Position numbers and translations under genes: made by a program. The notes below the pieces were generated by a model. That model made no database searches and had not been told where the DNA came from. It was given only the letters and a program-made list of their open reading frames with translations. Of a stretch of DNA of 64,000 nt, positions 1 through 11,996 are shown in pieces (positions within the stretch are counted from its first letter, which is position 1; each line of letters starts with the position of its first letter). The stretch comes from Linyphia triangularis (lineage: Eukaryota > Arthropoda > Arachnida > Araneae > Linyphiidae): contig OZ021722.1 in NCBI GenBank assembly GCA_963978545.1, forward strand, positions 6,715,201 through 6,779,200, read 5' to 3'.

Positions 1-1
1 C

Positions 2-198
2 CTTATTATACAGAGTCACTGCAGTGGCGCGCGCTCGCCTCTGTTTCAGACGCTCAGTCCCTCTAAACCTGAGTGCGCCACTAACTTTTCAGCGGTGTGA
101 CTTATGTTGGAGCTTTTAGCGGGCCGGATACACCAAAATATATATCTTTAATTATTATTGATTTAACAATATATAGCATTTCAGAAAACTGGAAAAAA

Positions 199-274
<76 letters not shown>

Positions 275-664
275 ATTATTATTTTTTTATCTTAATAAAA
301 TTACAATTGATATTTGATTCCTTTTTACAAATAATTAAAAAAAAATAGTTTTAATTATTAGTAAATCAAAGTCTAAAAAAGAAATGAATCTTTTGTTTCA
401 AACTGACAATGCGACTTGACCTAACTTTTAATAAAAGTATTTAAACTGGACTTACAGATTTTGATTTTTTTTTTTTTTTATCTTTCTTTATTTTAAATCT
501 TCTGTGGTGCCAGCGAGCCGCAGAAAAATCTGTCACGGGCCACGTAGTGGCTAACGCTGCTCGAAAACGAAACAAACAATCCTATGGAGCTCATTTTACT
601 GAGCCGCAGCAGTGGCTAGAAGCGGTGGCGCGCGTTCACCACAGAAGTGGCTCTGCATAACAAG
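2..664. mobile_element. Non-autonomous TIR element
   Basis: The left end CTTATTATACAGAGTCAC matches the reverse complement of the right end (CTTGTTATGCAGAGCCAC), and the similarity continues through a GC-rich GTGGCGCGCG block on both sides. The interior is AT-rich, with a TA microsatellite and no coding capacity. The left flank is cut by the window edge, so the target duplication cannot be checked. Confidence 0.6.
202..285. repeat. (TA)n/(TAT)n microsatellite
   Basis: An uninterrupted TA run of about 69 bp followed by TAT triplets. It lies inside the TIR element at 2-664. Confidence 0.95.
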
Positions 665-960
665 AAAAAATCTCAACTATTTTTCCTTCAAAATTGGTGA
701 TTGCGCTTTCATTACAGTTGTTTTAAAATGATGTAAAAAATCGTACGTTTCAAAGTAATTCTAAGGCAATAATTGTGTCCAAAAAAAAATGAAGCATCAG
801 GTCTATGGAACAGGAACAGTTTGGCTTTTAAATAAAAATAAAAAAAACTATTGCAGAGGGCACCACTGCATAGACATTGATGTAAGGATTTGAAATATAA
901 AATAAAATATCTTAAGACGCCATTTTTGAATTTTCAATTTATACCATTTCATGAAGTGAC

Positions 961-1143
961 GCTGACCAAACGGTATAGTGTTAGCGAGCGTGCTAGCTTC
1001 TAGACCGCGAGGTTGCGGGTTCCGAGTCCCGTGTTAGGCATGGGTGTTTGTAAATGTATGTTTGGCTTGTCTAATGACGAATGTTTCGGCGCATTATAGC
1101 CCTCGTGTTGCTGACGGCGCCAGATAATCTGAAAACAACCAAA
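961..1143 (+). mobile_element. tRNA-derived SINE, copy 1
   Basis: Pol III A-box-like (GTATAGTG.TTAGC) and B-box (GGGTTCCGAGTCCCG, with one extra C) sequences lie near the 5' end. The body is conserved (GACGAATGTTTCGGCGCATTA) and the tail reads AAAACAACCAAA. An 11-bp direct repeat CATGAAGTGAC flanks it (950-960, 1144-1154). The A-box region carries a small insertion relative to the other copies. Confidence 0.9.
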
Positions 1144-1163
1144 CATGAAGTGACCACCACTAT

Positions 1164-1310
1164 CGTACCTACGCACCAAATGTCAAGGTTTTACACAAAG
1201 TAGTTTCTAAAGGCACTGGGTTAGAAGATTGTAACATAGCGAGTATAGGGAATGAGCCTCAACTAAGAGTTTCTCTTAAAGATGAGATAAAAGAAATTCT
1301 TCGCTTCCAC
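1164..1310. repeat. Interspersed repeat, copy 1 (CACCAAATGTCAAGGTTTT family)
   Basis: This stretch matches 55876-56015 closely in the same orientation (AAAGTAGTTTCTAAA, CATAGCGAGTATAGGGAATG). No coding capacity or clear ends. The first copy lies directly after the SINE target duplication. Confidence 0.75.
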
Positions 1311-1909
1311 ACATTTCCATACCCCTTATTGTTTTTGTCTTCAAAAATATAATATGTTAAAGCAGAAATTAAATGTCTTTCACCATTCACCAGATACTCT
1401 CGCCACAGAATTCAAATAGCCTTGTAGTTGAAAGGGTTTCATTCTATCCATTCTATGTTTACATTTGTGGTTTTGAATGGAACTAAAAAAAAATCGATTC
1501 CGGCTCTTAGCCAAATCCGCAACTTAAATATTCAATGCTATAACACTCCACTTTGGAAAATGTTCTTTTCGGCAATAGCATGCTCAATAGTTATAGCAAA
1601 AATGAACAGTCTAAGCTTTAGCCATATTTGGAATGCCAAGGCACTAATCTTAAAAATGTTATTTATGCTATTAATTATTAACTGAAATATACTTTTTACG
1701 AGGATATCCTCCTCGCAGTTATTCCCCAACTATAAATACGTCAGTGAATAATTAACAATTCAGTAATTAGTAAGCAATTTTATTGATTGATCTAGTAGTA
1801 TATGTTATGGTGCAAGTGGAGGGATATGCTGTACCTGAGCATTGCAGTTGTAATATCTGGAGTAATGAGTTTCGAAAATCCCACAATGCAACCCCAACAG
1901 TAGACATTA

Positions 1910-2308
1910 CAGGGTTCAAACTCAAATCACATAATGAAAATCAATGACTTTTAAGGACCTAATTAACGTTTTTAAGGACCTTTGAAAATTTGTTTTCAGG
2001 CTTCATGTCTATATATAAATTTTTAATAAAGTATATTTTACCAAAAAAATTACAATGCGTAATACAAATAAGTCAGAGATTTCCGATATGGTGTGGATAA
2101 GTGGCGGTCACGTGGGGATAGCAAGTCTAAATTGTATTTTTATAAATTTTGCAGTTGGGCACACAACATCCACAAAATTTAAAGACTTTTAAGGACCTCT
2201 ATGCATTTTCAAGGACTTTTAAGCACCTCTAAGCATTTTCAAGTACTTTCAAGGCCTGGAAAACAAGTTCAAAAATATTAAGCACTTTCAATGACCGTGG
2301 GAACCCTG
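1910..2308. mobile_element. hAT-like non-autonomous element, CAGGGTTCCC family, copy 1
   Basis: Ends are CAGGGTTC and GTGGGAACCCTG. The interior has repeated AAGGACCT and AAGCATTTTCAAG subterminal words. Other copies are at 14647-15635, 21672-21985, 29209-29594, 37813-38167 and 50539-50960. No open reading frame. Assignment to hAT rests on end sequence only. Confidence 0.75.
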
Positions 2309-2966
2309 CATGAGAATACATAATCGCCGTCATCTGCTCATTTCTTAAATCAGATATTACAAAATTGAAATGTGGGAAATCGAACCCGAGATTTCTTGCA
2401 AGCTAAGCGAGCATTCTGACAGTGGAAGCCGCTAAGATAACTTGCAAGGGGAGAGGGGGGGGGGGGGGCTGATCGCATACAAAACTTGATTTTTGTAAAA
2501 CAGAGTTTCTATTAAAATATTTTTCTTATAGTTTAATACTCGTCTTAGTTAATAATTTAAAGCCCATATTATGCTTCTTTTTCCCGTGAATTTTACTACA
2601 TTTCTCTACTTTATTCCAAATAAAAACTATGGTTTTTTTTCCAGTTAATTGTAAATAATGCAGAATTAAAGCATAGGCAATAAAAAACACAAAATAGTTA
2701 TCATGTAATAATTAAAATATATATATATTTTTTTTTCGGGCTTTAGGAAGAAAAATGAAAATCTGGAATTTAACAATTTTTATTCAAGTCTCAAAAGTGG
2801 TCATTTAACCGCGCTCTGGTAGGTTAAGTGTTAAAGGAATATGTAAAAAAAAAAAATATGTAACAGAATTATTTATTCTAATTTTTTCCACTTTAACCCA
2901 ACCTCCACACTTTTTAGACATTCGTTAGCAGTATTATACTGAAAAGACTAGGCCACCAATTGCCAG

Positions 2967-3145
2967 TTGGTTGGTTGTATTCAGACTATCTGGCGCCGTC
3001 AGCAACACGAGGGCTATAATGCGCCGAAACTTTCGTCATTAGACAAGCCAACATACATTTACAAACACCCATGCCTAACACGGGACTCGGAACCCGCAAC
3101 CTCGCGGTCTAGAAGCTAGCACGCTAACCACTACACCGTTTGGTC
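2967..3145 (-). mobile_element. tRNA-derived SINE, copy 2
   Basis: On the minus strand it has the same head, body and CAACCAACC tail as copy 1. It is flanked by a perfect 16-bp target duplication GGCCACCAATTGCCAG (2951-2966 and 3146-3161), strong evidence for retrotransposition. Confidence 0.95.
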
Positions 3146-3161
3146 GGCCACCAATTGCCAG

Positions 3162-3560
3162 AGATGGCTCCACCGTCAAACTTAACATTCCCAGCACGTG
3201 CCATCCAAAGACGTCACATTCACTCAATCCGCCCCTCAGTGACGTCATCTCCTCTCTGGCAAAGTTACGAGCACCCCTTCTTTCGTCCGCCACCATCTTG
3301 GTGGAAGAGAGAGAGGGAGGAGAGAGCCTAGTCGATGGCATAACTGTGGATGGTAGCATGTGTGTGTGGATGTACAAGAGCGACAGTCAATAGAACAAGA
3401 ACATGGGGGGGAGGGAGGGACGGGCTTTTTTTGGGGGGGAAATGCGATCGTGCAATATTAATTTGGAAGCGTGACAGTGAAGGAATTGATTGACGAACAA
3501 GGGATGGGTCTTTGCGTGTTGGGGGATGATGCAAAGGCGTTTTGCGGTGGGGGGGGGGGG
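3162..3560. promoter_or_regulatory. GC-richer block with E-box, CRE and YY1-like motifs (candidate promoter or enhancer)
   Basis: Within about 110 bp there is CACGTG (3195-3200), GACGTCAC (3210-3217), a perfect CRE TGACGTCA (3240-3247) and, on the minus strand, CCAAGATGGTGG (3290-3301), close to the YY1 site. Purine-rich and poly-G tracts follow. The base composition is unlike the surrounding AT-rich sequence. No associated open reading frame is convincing. It could be an internal promoter of RhoGEF2, a promoter for another transcript, or a remnant of a transposon. Confidence 0.35.
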
Positions 3561-4464
3561 GTATTTTTGGTTTAAGGTAGGCACGAAATGGTTAAGTGAA
3601 AGATTTGATTTTTTTTGTATTATGTATTATTATTATTTTTTGTAATGATTCTGCTTGGGATCGTAATAGAATAGTGGTATGGTTCGTCGCGTTAAAACGT
3701 ATTAGACAGTGCGCAATTACAGCTTAAGCATTTTTGGGGGGCGACTTGGAGACGGGGAAGTAATGACACAATGAAAAGAAAAAAAATTGTGGGATGGATT
3801 TTTCCTAAGTTTGCATTAGTATTTCTCTGTATAAAAAACAACTTCCGTGCAAAACTTTCTCATCCTATATTTGTCACATATCATTAATACTTTTGCAGTT
3901 TTTTAATCTTTCACCTAAACTATGACAAAATAATTTAATGGTTCTAATCCAGTTTCAAAACAACCAAATATGGGGCAACATTTTATGTAGATCCCGTATT
4001 ATCCATATTTTCTAGATTATAAATTAATACGAAAAATTTCTCGTCTATTTGAATTCAATTACAGAAGGAGTAATATTTTAGGTTAAAGAACAAACACCAA
4101 TATCAAACTGATTTTACTATTTATTTATGACGCTTGAAATACAATGGCATGTAGCACTGATACCTGATATCAATTATAGCATTTGAAACACGCATATTTT
4201 TACGTTTCTTTTAAACGACACTTTGTATTGAACTTAAGTAGACCAAATATAATGCTTAATGATTTTTTGACGCTGGGCGATTTAAAAATCCATTAATTAT
4301 TTGCAAGTTCTTGGACGTAATAGCTACTTAAATGTGATACAGTAGGCAAATTCAGTCTGAATAATGGCAGATTAAAAGCGCATTATTTTGAAACTATTTA
4401 CGATTGACCCTAAAAACCCTCCCCTGGTTACGCGCCTGTTAGAAGGGGTATCAAAGGAAGATTG

Positions 4465-4690
4465 CATAGCAATAGCGAGCCAGTACTTTCGTAGCAATGA
4501 GCTTTCCAGCGAGCCTGTGCTTTCGTAATACTGAAATTTTCAACGAGCAAAGCGAGTCTGTGCTTGCGCAACAATGAAACTTTAAGCAAGCTAAGCGAAC
4601 TTGGGTTTGCGTGGTGATGAACCTCTTAACGAGCGAAGAGAGCCAGATTCGCGATTCAACCATTCACCAATACACAATGACGAGCTTCCG
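4465..4690. repeat. Minisatellite, about 43-bp unit, four diverged copies
   Basis: The units start AGCGAGCC/AGCGAGTC/AGCGAACT and contain TGTGCTTTCGTAA-like and ATGAAACTTT-like words. Copies start near 4474, 4510, 4553 and 4596. GC-richer than its flanks. Confidence 0.7.
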
Positions 4691-5951
4691 CAACGCAGGG
4701 ACTCGCGTAGAATCATAAAATAACTTTATTTAAAACATTACTCCAAAAGAAACGGAGTAAAAACCATGGTAAGTTACAAACCGAAAAAGAGAAGGTGGTG
4801 GTGGAGAAGAAAATAAAATACATGCTACAACTCTTGGCAAAAAGTTTTCGATCATCGAATGGTACACAGATCAATTACACTCCCCCTCTCCCCCATCACC
4901 CTCTCCAAACACTACACACACAGAAACTCAATATATTTTATAAACTTAAGAATTATTTACGATTCTTAAGAATATTATACATGAACTATATCAATAACAT
5001 AAATTACAACCGAGTAAACTATTTTACACAAGCAATTAAATTTAATCGCAAAAGAAAAATGTTTGATGATCATATTATGCATATACTTATTATATTTAGT
5101 ATTCAACCAACAATATTTATTATTCTTTTAATGTCCTTTTCACTTGATAACTTCGTTCAAAAGTCAAGGCATAGATGTGTGACGTAAATCTAGTGAAATT
5201 TCTTTTTGCTTTTTTTTTCGATAAGAGTGGCACAATTCCTCCACTTTAGTAGATCTTTCCTGATCAATATATTTCTCTTTTTTTTTTAGGTGTTCTAAAT
5301 AGATTCTTTTGAATTGAGGTCCGGACTATTTGAGACTTACGTCAATGATTACCATTTCCGTCGGTACCACATTCAGAAAAGAAAAAAAAACTTAACGTTT
5401 TTAATTGAATTGAACAAGTCACCGAGCACTCTTAAGAATGAAATATTGCTCTAAAACGTCAATACATCCGCATTAAGTGTTTGTAGTATCAACATACATA
5501 ATTTTACGACTCCTGTCCAAAAGTAACGTCTACAATGTTTCCAATTCCACCTGTTCCCAAGACGAATTCGAGATTCGTCTCAGACAATTATCTTTTTGCA
5601 TTCACTCATTGAGTCCATGCATCGAGTTGTTTGGACATACAACGCTGTACAGATTGAGCAATTTTAATCAATTTTCTGCCTTGTCGAGTGGACTTCAAGG
5701 AAGTTTTCTTACGTCACTACTCGAGTGATATTCTTTCAAAATGCCTATAAGCTTAAGTTTTAGATCATTCGACAATTATTTAACTGAAAGTCTTTCTTCA
5801 ACACCTGCTAATTCTTTGTTTCGAAATTCCGAGCTACGATTCGACCTTTTATACTACCTGCTTAGATCTAGAGCGCATGCGCAATTGGTTAAAATTTGCA
5901 TACATCACTTAAAATGTCTCGCATTGACAAGCCCAAGCGACCGAATTATTA

Positions 5952-6440
5952 GCAGGGGGCGCAGTGAGTTTTCTATATAAAAAAAAAGGTAGGAATTTTA
6001 GGGACTATTCCAAAAATTTTAGGGATAATTCCCAAAAATTTAGGGATAATTCCAAAAATTTTAGGGATAATTCCAAAAATGTTAGGGATAATTCCAAAAA
6101 TTTTAGGGATAATTCCAAAAATGTTGGGGATAATTCCAAAAAATGTAGGGATACTTCCAAAAAGTTTCCAGATATTTCTTTTAAAGCTGACACAGGCTCC
6201 TAAAACAGACATTCTTTTCAAAGCACGTTTCAATACCGGCAAAAATCTGCCAATTTTCAATAAACTTATTAAAATCTCAGAAAAGACTCTTCTTTGGAGA
6301 ATTGTCTGGGATTTTTCGAGGGGTTTTGGAGGAAAATCGGAGAATTTTGAGGTTTTTAATTCTTGAATTATTGGAAAATTTAAGTACAAATTTTAGGAAT
6401 TTCTGGGAGAAACAAAAATTTAAGGAATATTAGGGATTTT
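5952..6440. mobile_element. Interspersed element, GGCGCAGTGAGTTTTC family, copy 1
   Basis: It starts CAGGGGGCGCAGTGAG and ends near GGAGCGAATGC. The same family appears at 11130-11767, 17936-18315, 39232-39570 and 47906-49622 (interrupted), with a tail-end copy at 20985-21265. The ends (CAGGGG and GCAACCCCTG in better copies) suggest a hAT-like non-autonomous element. Repetitive open frames across it are artefacts of the tandem array inside. Confidence 0.7.
5995..6173. repeat. 21-bp tandem repeat (TTTTAGGGATAATTCCAAAAA)
   Basis: About eight near-identical copies expanded within the repeat element at 5952-6440. Other copies of the family carry only two to four diverged units, so this copy has expanded locally. 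Confidence 0.9.
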
Positions 6441-7005
6441 GGAGCGAATGCTACCGGTATAATATCGGTATAGATTATTTTACTAAATGTATCATATTTC
6501 ATAACAGAATTCTTTAGTTTATGAAATATATTCTGCAGAAAAATAACCACTGATGTTAAAACAATGTGTACACTCTATTCGGCGATCGGCAATTTTTTGC
6601 CAAGGGTTGTATAAACTCCACGTCCAATTTCCGGCACAAGAAACGTAATTTCCGGAAGTTTCTCCTCGAAATAAACGAACGTTCGGAGACATTTTGCGAC
6701 AGGGTAGGAACAAAAAACAGCGATAAAATCCACGATATTTCTCAGACAATATTTCCTGGCTTTTCTGATTTTTATCCGTAAGGTTCGCGATTCAGTTGTT
6801 AATACTAAATTTAAAATATTACCGTGCAGTGAAGTCTTGACAATCTCCATTGCAATATTGGCTATGAAAAAAAAAAAAATCTACATTTTCGGTAGTGCTT
6901 CCGAAATTTTAAAAAATTCTCCAAAAATGCCAAAATCAAAAAAATCCCCAACCGAGAAATTGATTTTTAAGTTTGATCAAAAACCTTTGAATGAAAATGC
7001 TTTAG

Positions 7006-7400
7006 CAAGGTGGTCACAAAATTCCGGAAAAAAAAAAAAAAAATTCCCTGATAATTTCTTGATAGATATCTAAAAACATTCCCTAATTTTACCAGCAAAC
7101 TTTTTTCAAATTTCCCAAACTTTTCCAGATGTGTAGAAGACATCTTGATCAAATATAACAAGCATGCTTAAGAGATAATATGCCAATTTTTTAAAAATAA
7201 TTTTGGCGGTCATGAAAAGTTAACATTTTTCCGTAACATTAAACTTCTAAACGATTATCACCACAATTCTCCGGGTAAATGGCGCCAAAATACGGACGAA
7301 AGGGAAACACTTTCAAAACAAAGAAAACTTTCCTGATTTTCGTTAAATTTTAAAAATTTCCCTGATTTTTTCCAGAATCAGAAATCTCCCTGATTTTATT
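7006..7400. mobile_element. Interspersed element, GGTGGTCACAAAATTCC family, copy 1
   Basis: It shares CAAACTTTTTTCAAATTTCCC, CCAGATGTGTAGA and GTAAATGGCGCCAAAATAC words with copies at 22225-22600, 36303-36600 and 44233-44656. In the best copy the other end reads GGTTCTGTAGCCACCCTG. Non-coding. Confidence 0.65.
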
Positions 7401-7914
7401 CCAGAATCAGAAATAGCAAAATAGTCTCCCATCCGTTATCTGATGCGAGTTTTCCCGGTTTTCTTCCATTCGAGATGCAAATGCAGATAAATTTTGAAAT
7501 CCCAAAGCAATTCCCTTCCACACAAACCTTCAGCTAACAATGTTCTAGCACAGAACAGCTTCCCCCCCCCCCACACTCTCTCCCTCCACCCATTTAGCCC
7601 TGGCACCAATACAACCAAAGCCAGCCAGTAAAGAAATCATCCAAATTTCAAACTTTTCAGTAACTTTACTTTTAAGCTTCCAATATGTTTTCAAATCTTC
7701 ATTGAGGAAAAAGAATAGTGCCTTATCCAATCATGATAAATTTTACTAGCCGATATCATCATAAAACAATCACCCTACATCCAAATAGCCTCTGTCCTAA
7801 AAAGAAATTAAAACACTGCCTCTTTAACACCAAATGGATGACGATTTTCAACAATCTTGAACTATCTTAATTTATCAAACCAAATATCTTATTTGTCAAA
7901 TGATGACCATTAAG

Positions 7915-8300
7915 AAGAAATGTATATGTCACCAACTACATATTATGAAAAACCGGCATTCTAAAGAATGTCAAGACATTTTATATAATGCCCAGCGTAT
8001 TTAGACAAAGTATGAAATATGACAAGAATAAATAATTTACCTATAGGTATTCTATAGAATGGCAAAAGTGCTTTAGACAAACTACAAAAAAGGGGTCATG
8101 ATAAGGCACTCTATATGCCTAGGTAAAGCATATAATAATTCTCATACTTAATACTTTGCCTAAAAATGTCGGGATGAAAAGAAATGCATCTCATACTTTG
8201 CCGGTTTATCATTTGGCATTCTTTAGAATGCCTAGTTAATGTATGAAATGTTTAATCGTTTCATACTTTGCTGGTCAGCTTCCAGTATTATATAAAATGC
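7915..8300. repeat. Cluster of short palindromes (GCATTCT..AGAATGC type)
   Basis: Several imperfect hairpin words (GGCATTCTTTAGAATGCC, GTATTCTATAGAATGG) are interspersed with CATACTTTGCC-like words. A related cluster is at 38300-38860. It looks like a decayed satellite or MITE family. Confidence 0.55.
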
Positions 8301-9173
8301 GGTTTACGGTTTTAATAATGCAATGCCTGTAACTTATACGATCGATTAAGAAGTGACAATAGTATTTATTTGAAACTGGTCAGAAATTAAATCAACCTTA
8401 AACCCTTATTACATTTGAGTTTCAAACTTTGCTAAATTGAACCATTTAGACAAAATGGTCACAATCATGGAATTTACACAAGTATTATTTGTACCCTTAA
8501 GTTAAAAAAAAAAATATATTCTTGTCAGTGCACAAGATATCAAATTATCTAATTATGTAATTTTATCACTTTTCAACAGTAGGTCAAAATTTTCAAATAC
8601 ATTTATCAGTTTCCAAATTTATAGTAAAAAAACTATTCATAGATTCAAACTATAAAAAATTAACTAAACTATTGACCAAAATAGAAAAAAAAATTCTAGA
8701 GCTGTACTACACTTGTAAGACTTTAAAAATATCGTACAATGAGCCAACTTGGCTTTGCGACTCTTTGATGTCCTTTCTTACTAGTATAGCTAATAGACTT
8801 TATTTTTTATTTCTTCGTCATTTTCGTAGTTTGTTACTCAATAAAGAGAAATGAAAGCAAAAAAATTTGAAATGTTATTCAATAATTATTTTTTTTAATT
8901 ATCTAATTAGAGAAAAAATGCTCTAGATGCTGCATGGTAATTTCAGTTATATCACTTTTGTTTTAGACTTAATTTAATATATTAAACTTTGCAAACATAT
9001 ATCTGTTTTGTGAAAAAAAAAATCATTTCTCTTGAAACAATAAAATTAAAATGACAGAATCAAAAATTAATAACAGAGAATTTGCTCTTTTAAAATTCCA
9101 ATTTTTGAATTTAATAATTTAAACATTTTAAGAAATCCATTCAATTGATCCGGGGCCTTGTAAAGTGAGTAAA

Positions 9174-9452
9174 ATGATAGCGCAATTGTTAAAAGATATT
9201 TCTGTACCCCGGAGGTAAAGGACACTATATAACATTTTTGTACTTGTTCAGGAGAGCCAATTTTCCATAACTTTGAGCTGTTAAAATTTGTTTCCTCGTT
9301 ACTTAAAGAAACAGCTTAATGAAAGTTTTTCACATCGTTATTAGCATAGATAAGTAATTGGAAGTATTGGTCATAGTATTTACTCATGGCAATAAAAAAA
9401 TGGACATGGTGTCCTTTACCCTCGGGACACAGATTTTAACAATTGTATAATT
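9174..9452. mobile_element. MITE with about 50-bp terminal inverted repeats
   Basis: The left arm (CAATTGTTAAAAGATATTTC, then TGTACC..GGAGGTAAAGGACAC) is inverted at the right end (GTGTCCTTTACC..CGGGACACAGATTTTAACAATTG). A related copy of the left half plus flank is present at 9466-9653, giving a direct repeat of about 190 bp. Confidence 0.75.
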
Positions 9453-9465
9453 TAAACATTTCATA

Positions 9466-9653
9466 ATTTAATAATTTTAAGAAATGAATGCAATTTAATC
9501 CGGAGCCTTGTAAAATGAGTAATATGAGAGTACAATTGTTACAAGATATTTCTGTACCTCGGAGGTAAGGGACACTATTTAACATTTTCGTATTTGTTCA
9601 GGAGAGCCAATATTCCATAACTTGGAGCTGTTAAAATTTGTTTCTTCGTTACT
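9466..9653. repeat. Direct repeat of 9112-9305
   Basis: It matches the earlier block in the same orientation, including CCTTGTAAAATGAGTAA, TCGGAGGTAAGGGACACTAT and TTCAGGAGAGCCAAT. It represents either a second, partial insertion of the 9174-9452 element or a local duplication. Confidence 0.75.
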
Positions 9654-11129
9654 TTTATATAAAAATAAATGAATAAACATATAATTGTGTATTAATATGT
9701 GTACAAAACAGTGGTTTAGTCAGAAATTTTTTCTGTGAGGAGTTTTATACACTGCATTTAAATATTTGTTATACTGCAAATCAATACAACAGCTAATCAG
9801 ATCGGGACCTAGAGCTTAACATGGATTTAAAAGATGAGAACCTGGCACGCTAGGCCATGCACAGCCATCTACACAGCCATCAGGTGGGCTTAAATGCCTG
9901 TGTAAAGACACACCTGTATTTGGCAGTCTTAATGTGCCAATTTTTCACCTCATAATCTTATCGTAGTACAAAAATGCATGGCATATATTAGCTTGCTAGA
10001 GACACAAATAGGCAGCTGGAAAACCGTGCGAACAATAATGACAGCATTTGAACAATTTTAAGACAGAGGGAAACAACAAAACAATTTGTTTGCAATTGAG
10101 TTTTTTTAAAGTTCAGTATAAACTGGAAATTGAAAACATTGCTATGGTTGGGATTTGGAAAAGCTGTGAACTAATTTTCACTATAAATAAGCTAAAAAGT
10201 ATGTAACATTTTAAATAAAAAACAATGCAAAATATTATCTTTGAAACTTTTGAAGTTTTAGAGAAATGAAAGGCCTAGAACAGCAGTTATTAAGACTTTT
10301 CTGTTAAATTTTATATTCCTTAGATTTTAATATTCAGCGAAGAAGAACGAGTTTCCAACTGCTAAAGTATGTTTATCATAGTACTTAAAAGATTAAATTT
10401 CCAGAGGACGATTTTTAGCTTCTGAAGTTATGTTTTGTTTTTTTTACATATATGCTATTGGATTTCAGTCCAATATTTTTTTTTATAATGCAAGAACTAT
10501 TGACAGATTTTGAAATAAGAAGTTAATTTGAAAGGTAACTTTTAATAGTTATCTTTCAGGTCTTTAGATTGATAGGTCTCTGTATCACTTGCACACAACC
10601 AAAATTGAAAACATTTAAAGATTAACCTCATTATGGCATGTATTTCATAATTTTTTATAATTTTGTTGTTCCCATAATGTTTTAAGTAAATGAATACTTT
10701 AAATGAAAAATAATTATAATTTAACTACAAGAACTCATATTCAAAATAGACCAAAACCATTTAAAAAAAAAAAAAAAAAAAAAAGACCTTAGAGTGTTTG
10801 TTTGAAACAGAAATTAAGCTGTAGGTACATTTTTAGCAAAATATAAAAGAACTTTCTTATATGCTAAATTAGAAAATTTTATTTATCTCTTTTGCTAAAA
10901 CATTTAACTACAAAATTATAAAAATAACTATTTATGTTTCAAAAATTATTCATTGATCTAAAAGATTACTTAAGCTGAAAATCAAAAAGCAATGTTCCAG
11001 TTGATATTTTGTATAAAATAGTTTTATTTTTAAAGTTCATAAGGAATTTGTACAAAAAGACATCTGAAATTTTATACCTGGGCTTAAATACTAGTTTGAA
11101 AAAATTATTGCATGTGCCAATGCGAATTT

Positions 11130-11767
11130 CAGGGAACGCAATAAGTTTTCCAAAAAAAAATTAGGTACGAATTTTAGCGATAATTTCTTAAAATTTTAGC
11201 GACAATTTCTTAAACTTTTAGGGGTAATTCTAAAAATTTTAGGGGAAATTCCTTTAAAAAATTGTAGGGATATTTCATTTAAAGTTGACATACCCGTCTA
11301 CACAGACATTCTTTTCAAAGTATGTTACAATAACAACAAAAAACTATCAATTTTCAAAAAACTTAACATCAAACAACTTTTTAGCAAAACAGTTAAAAAT
11401 TCAAACAATTATACTATTTTTTTAATTAAATCCACAAAATAAATTTTTAAGCAACATTCAAAGTACTTAAAAAAATAATTTTATTTTAACTTTAAAACTT
11501 AAACTAACATGAGTTTTGCTACAATTTAAAATTGTTTGTCAATAAATTAAATTTGAATAATTAAAATTTCATAAAAGATTATCTCTACTCGAGGAATACC
11601 ATAGTGTTTTTTTTTTTTTTTTTTTTTTTTTTCCAACGGTTTCGGAGGAAAATAGGGATATATTTTTTTTATTTTATTTTTAATTATCAAAAAAAATTTA
11701 AGTACAATTTAGGAATTTTAAAAAAAAATTTAAGGAATATTAGGAATTTTAAGTCGAATGCAAACCT
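11130..11767. mobile_element. Interspersed element, GGCGCAGTGAGTTTTC family, copy 2
   Basis: It starts GGGAACGCAATAAGTTTTCC and ends GTCGAATGCAAACC. It contains diverged TTTTAGCGATAATTTC units and a T29 tract (11605-11633). It lies about 140 bp downstream of the last visible exon's donor. Confidence 0.65.
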
Positions 11768-11905
11768 TGGAATTTTAAAAAAAAATTTAATATTGTTATT
11801 ACTCAAAATATTGAATAAATTTTATATTTTTTTTTAAAGCAGGTATTTTTTCTTAATTTCTTATTTTGAAAAAAGTACTGCTGAAAAAAATGGAAATCAA
11901 CTTAC

Positions 11906-11996
11906 CAGTTGGATTTTTCCACAGATTCTGCCAAGTTCAACATGTTTTGGAATACAATATCAGACGGCTCTTTCAGGTGATCGAGTCCCCGTCCAC
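11906..11996 (-). CDS. RhoGEF2: RhoGEF2 exon u: last visible exon, before DH-PH
   Basis: 91 nt encoding CGRGLDHLKEPSDIVFQNML, then NLAESVEKSN, and ending with two bases of a codon (TG). The acceptor is gtacttttcag and the donor is gtaagt. The open phase-2 end shows that coding continues to the left, but no following exon was recognised in 1-11905. Confidence 0.85.

Larger units (their letters stand above)
1..11905. other. Intron (or gene-free sequence) downstream of the last visible RhoGEF2 exon
   Basis: No DH-PH exon or other convincing gene was recognised on either strand. The stretch holds a terminal-inverted-repeat element (2-664), SINEs (961-1143, 2967-3145), a CAGGGTTCC element (1910-2308), a GC-richer block (3162-3560), a 43-bp minisatellite (4465-4690), repeat families at 5952-6440, 7006-7400 and 11130-11767, a hairpin cluster at 7915-8300, and a MITE at 9174-9452. 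The rest (for example 4700-5950, 8300-9170, 9900-11100) is AT-rich with no recognised content. Confidence 0.6.

Noticed and set aside
97..348. Open frame rich in Tyr-Ile repeats
   Set aside because: It is a read-through of the (TA)n microsatellite inside a TIR element.
3075..3584. Several overlapping open frames in the GC-rich block
   Set aside because: Frames occur on both strands because of base composition. Part of one lies in a SINE. None shows a domain or splice support.
5964..6389. Overlapping open frames on both strands with FRDNSKN- and FGIIPKI-type peptide repeats
   Set aside because: They come from a 21-bp non-coding tandem repeat within a dispersed element; the frames on both strands are equally repetitive and have no family similarity.
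7436..7730. Minus-strand frames considered as a missing DH-PH exon
   Set aside because: No RhoGEF motif, no suitable phase-2 acceptor continuing from exon u, and C-rich low-complexity content.
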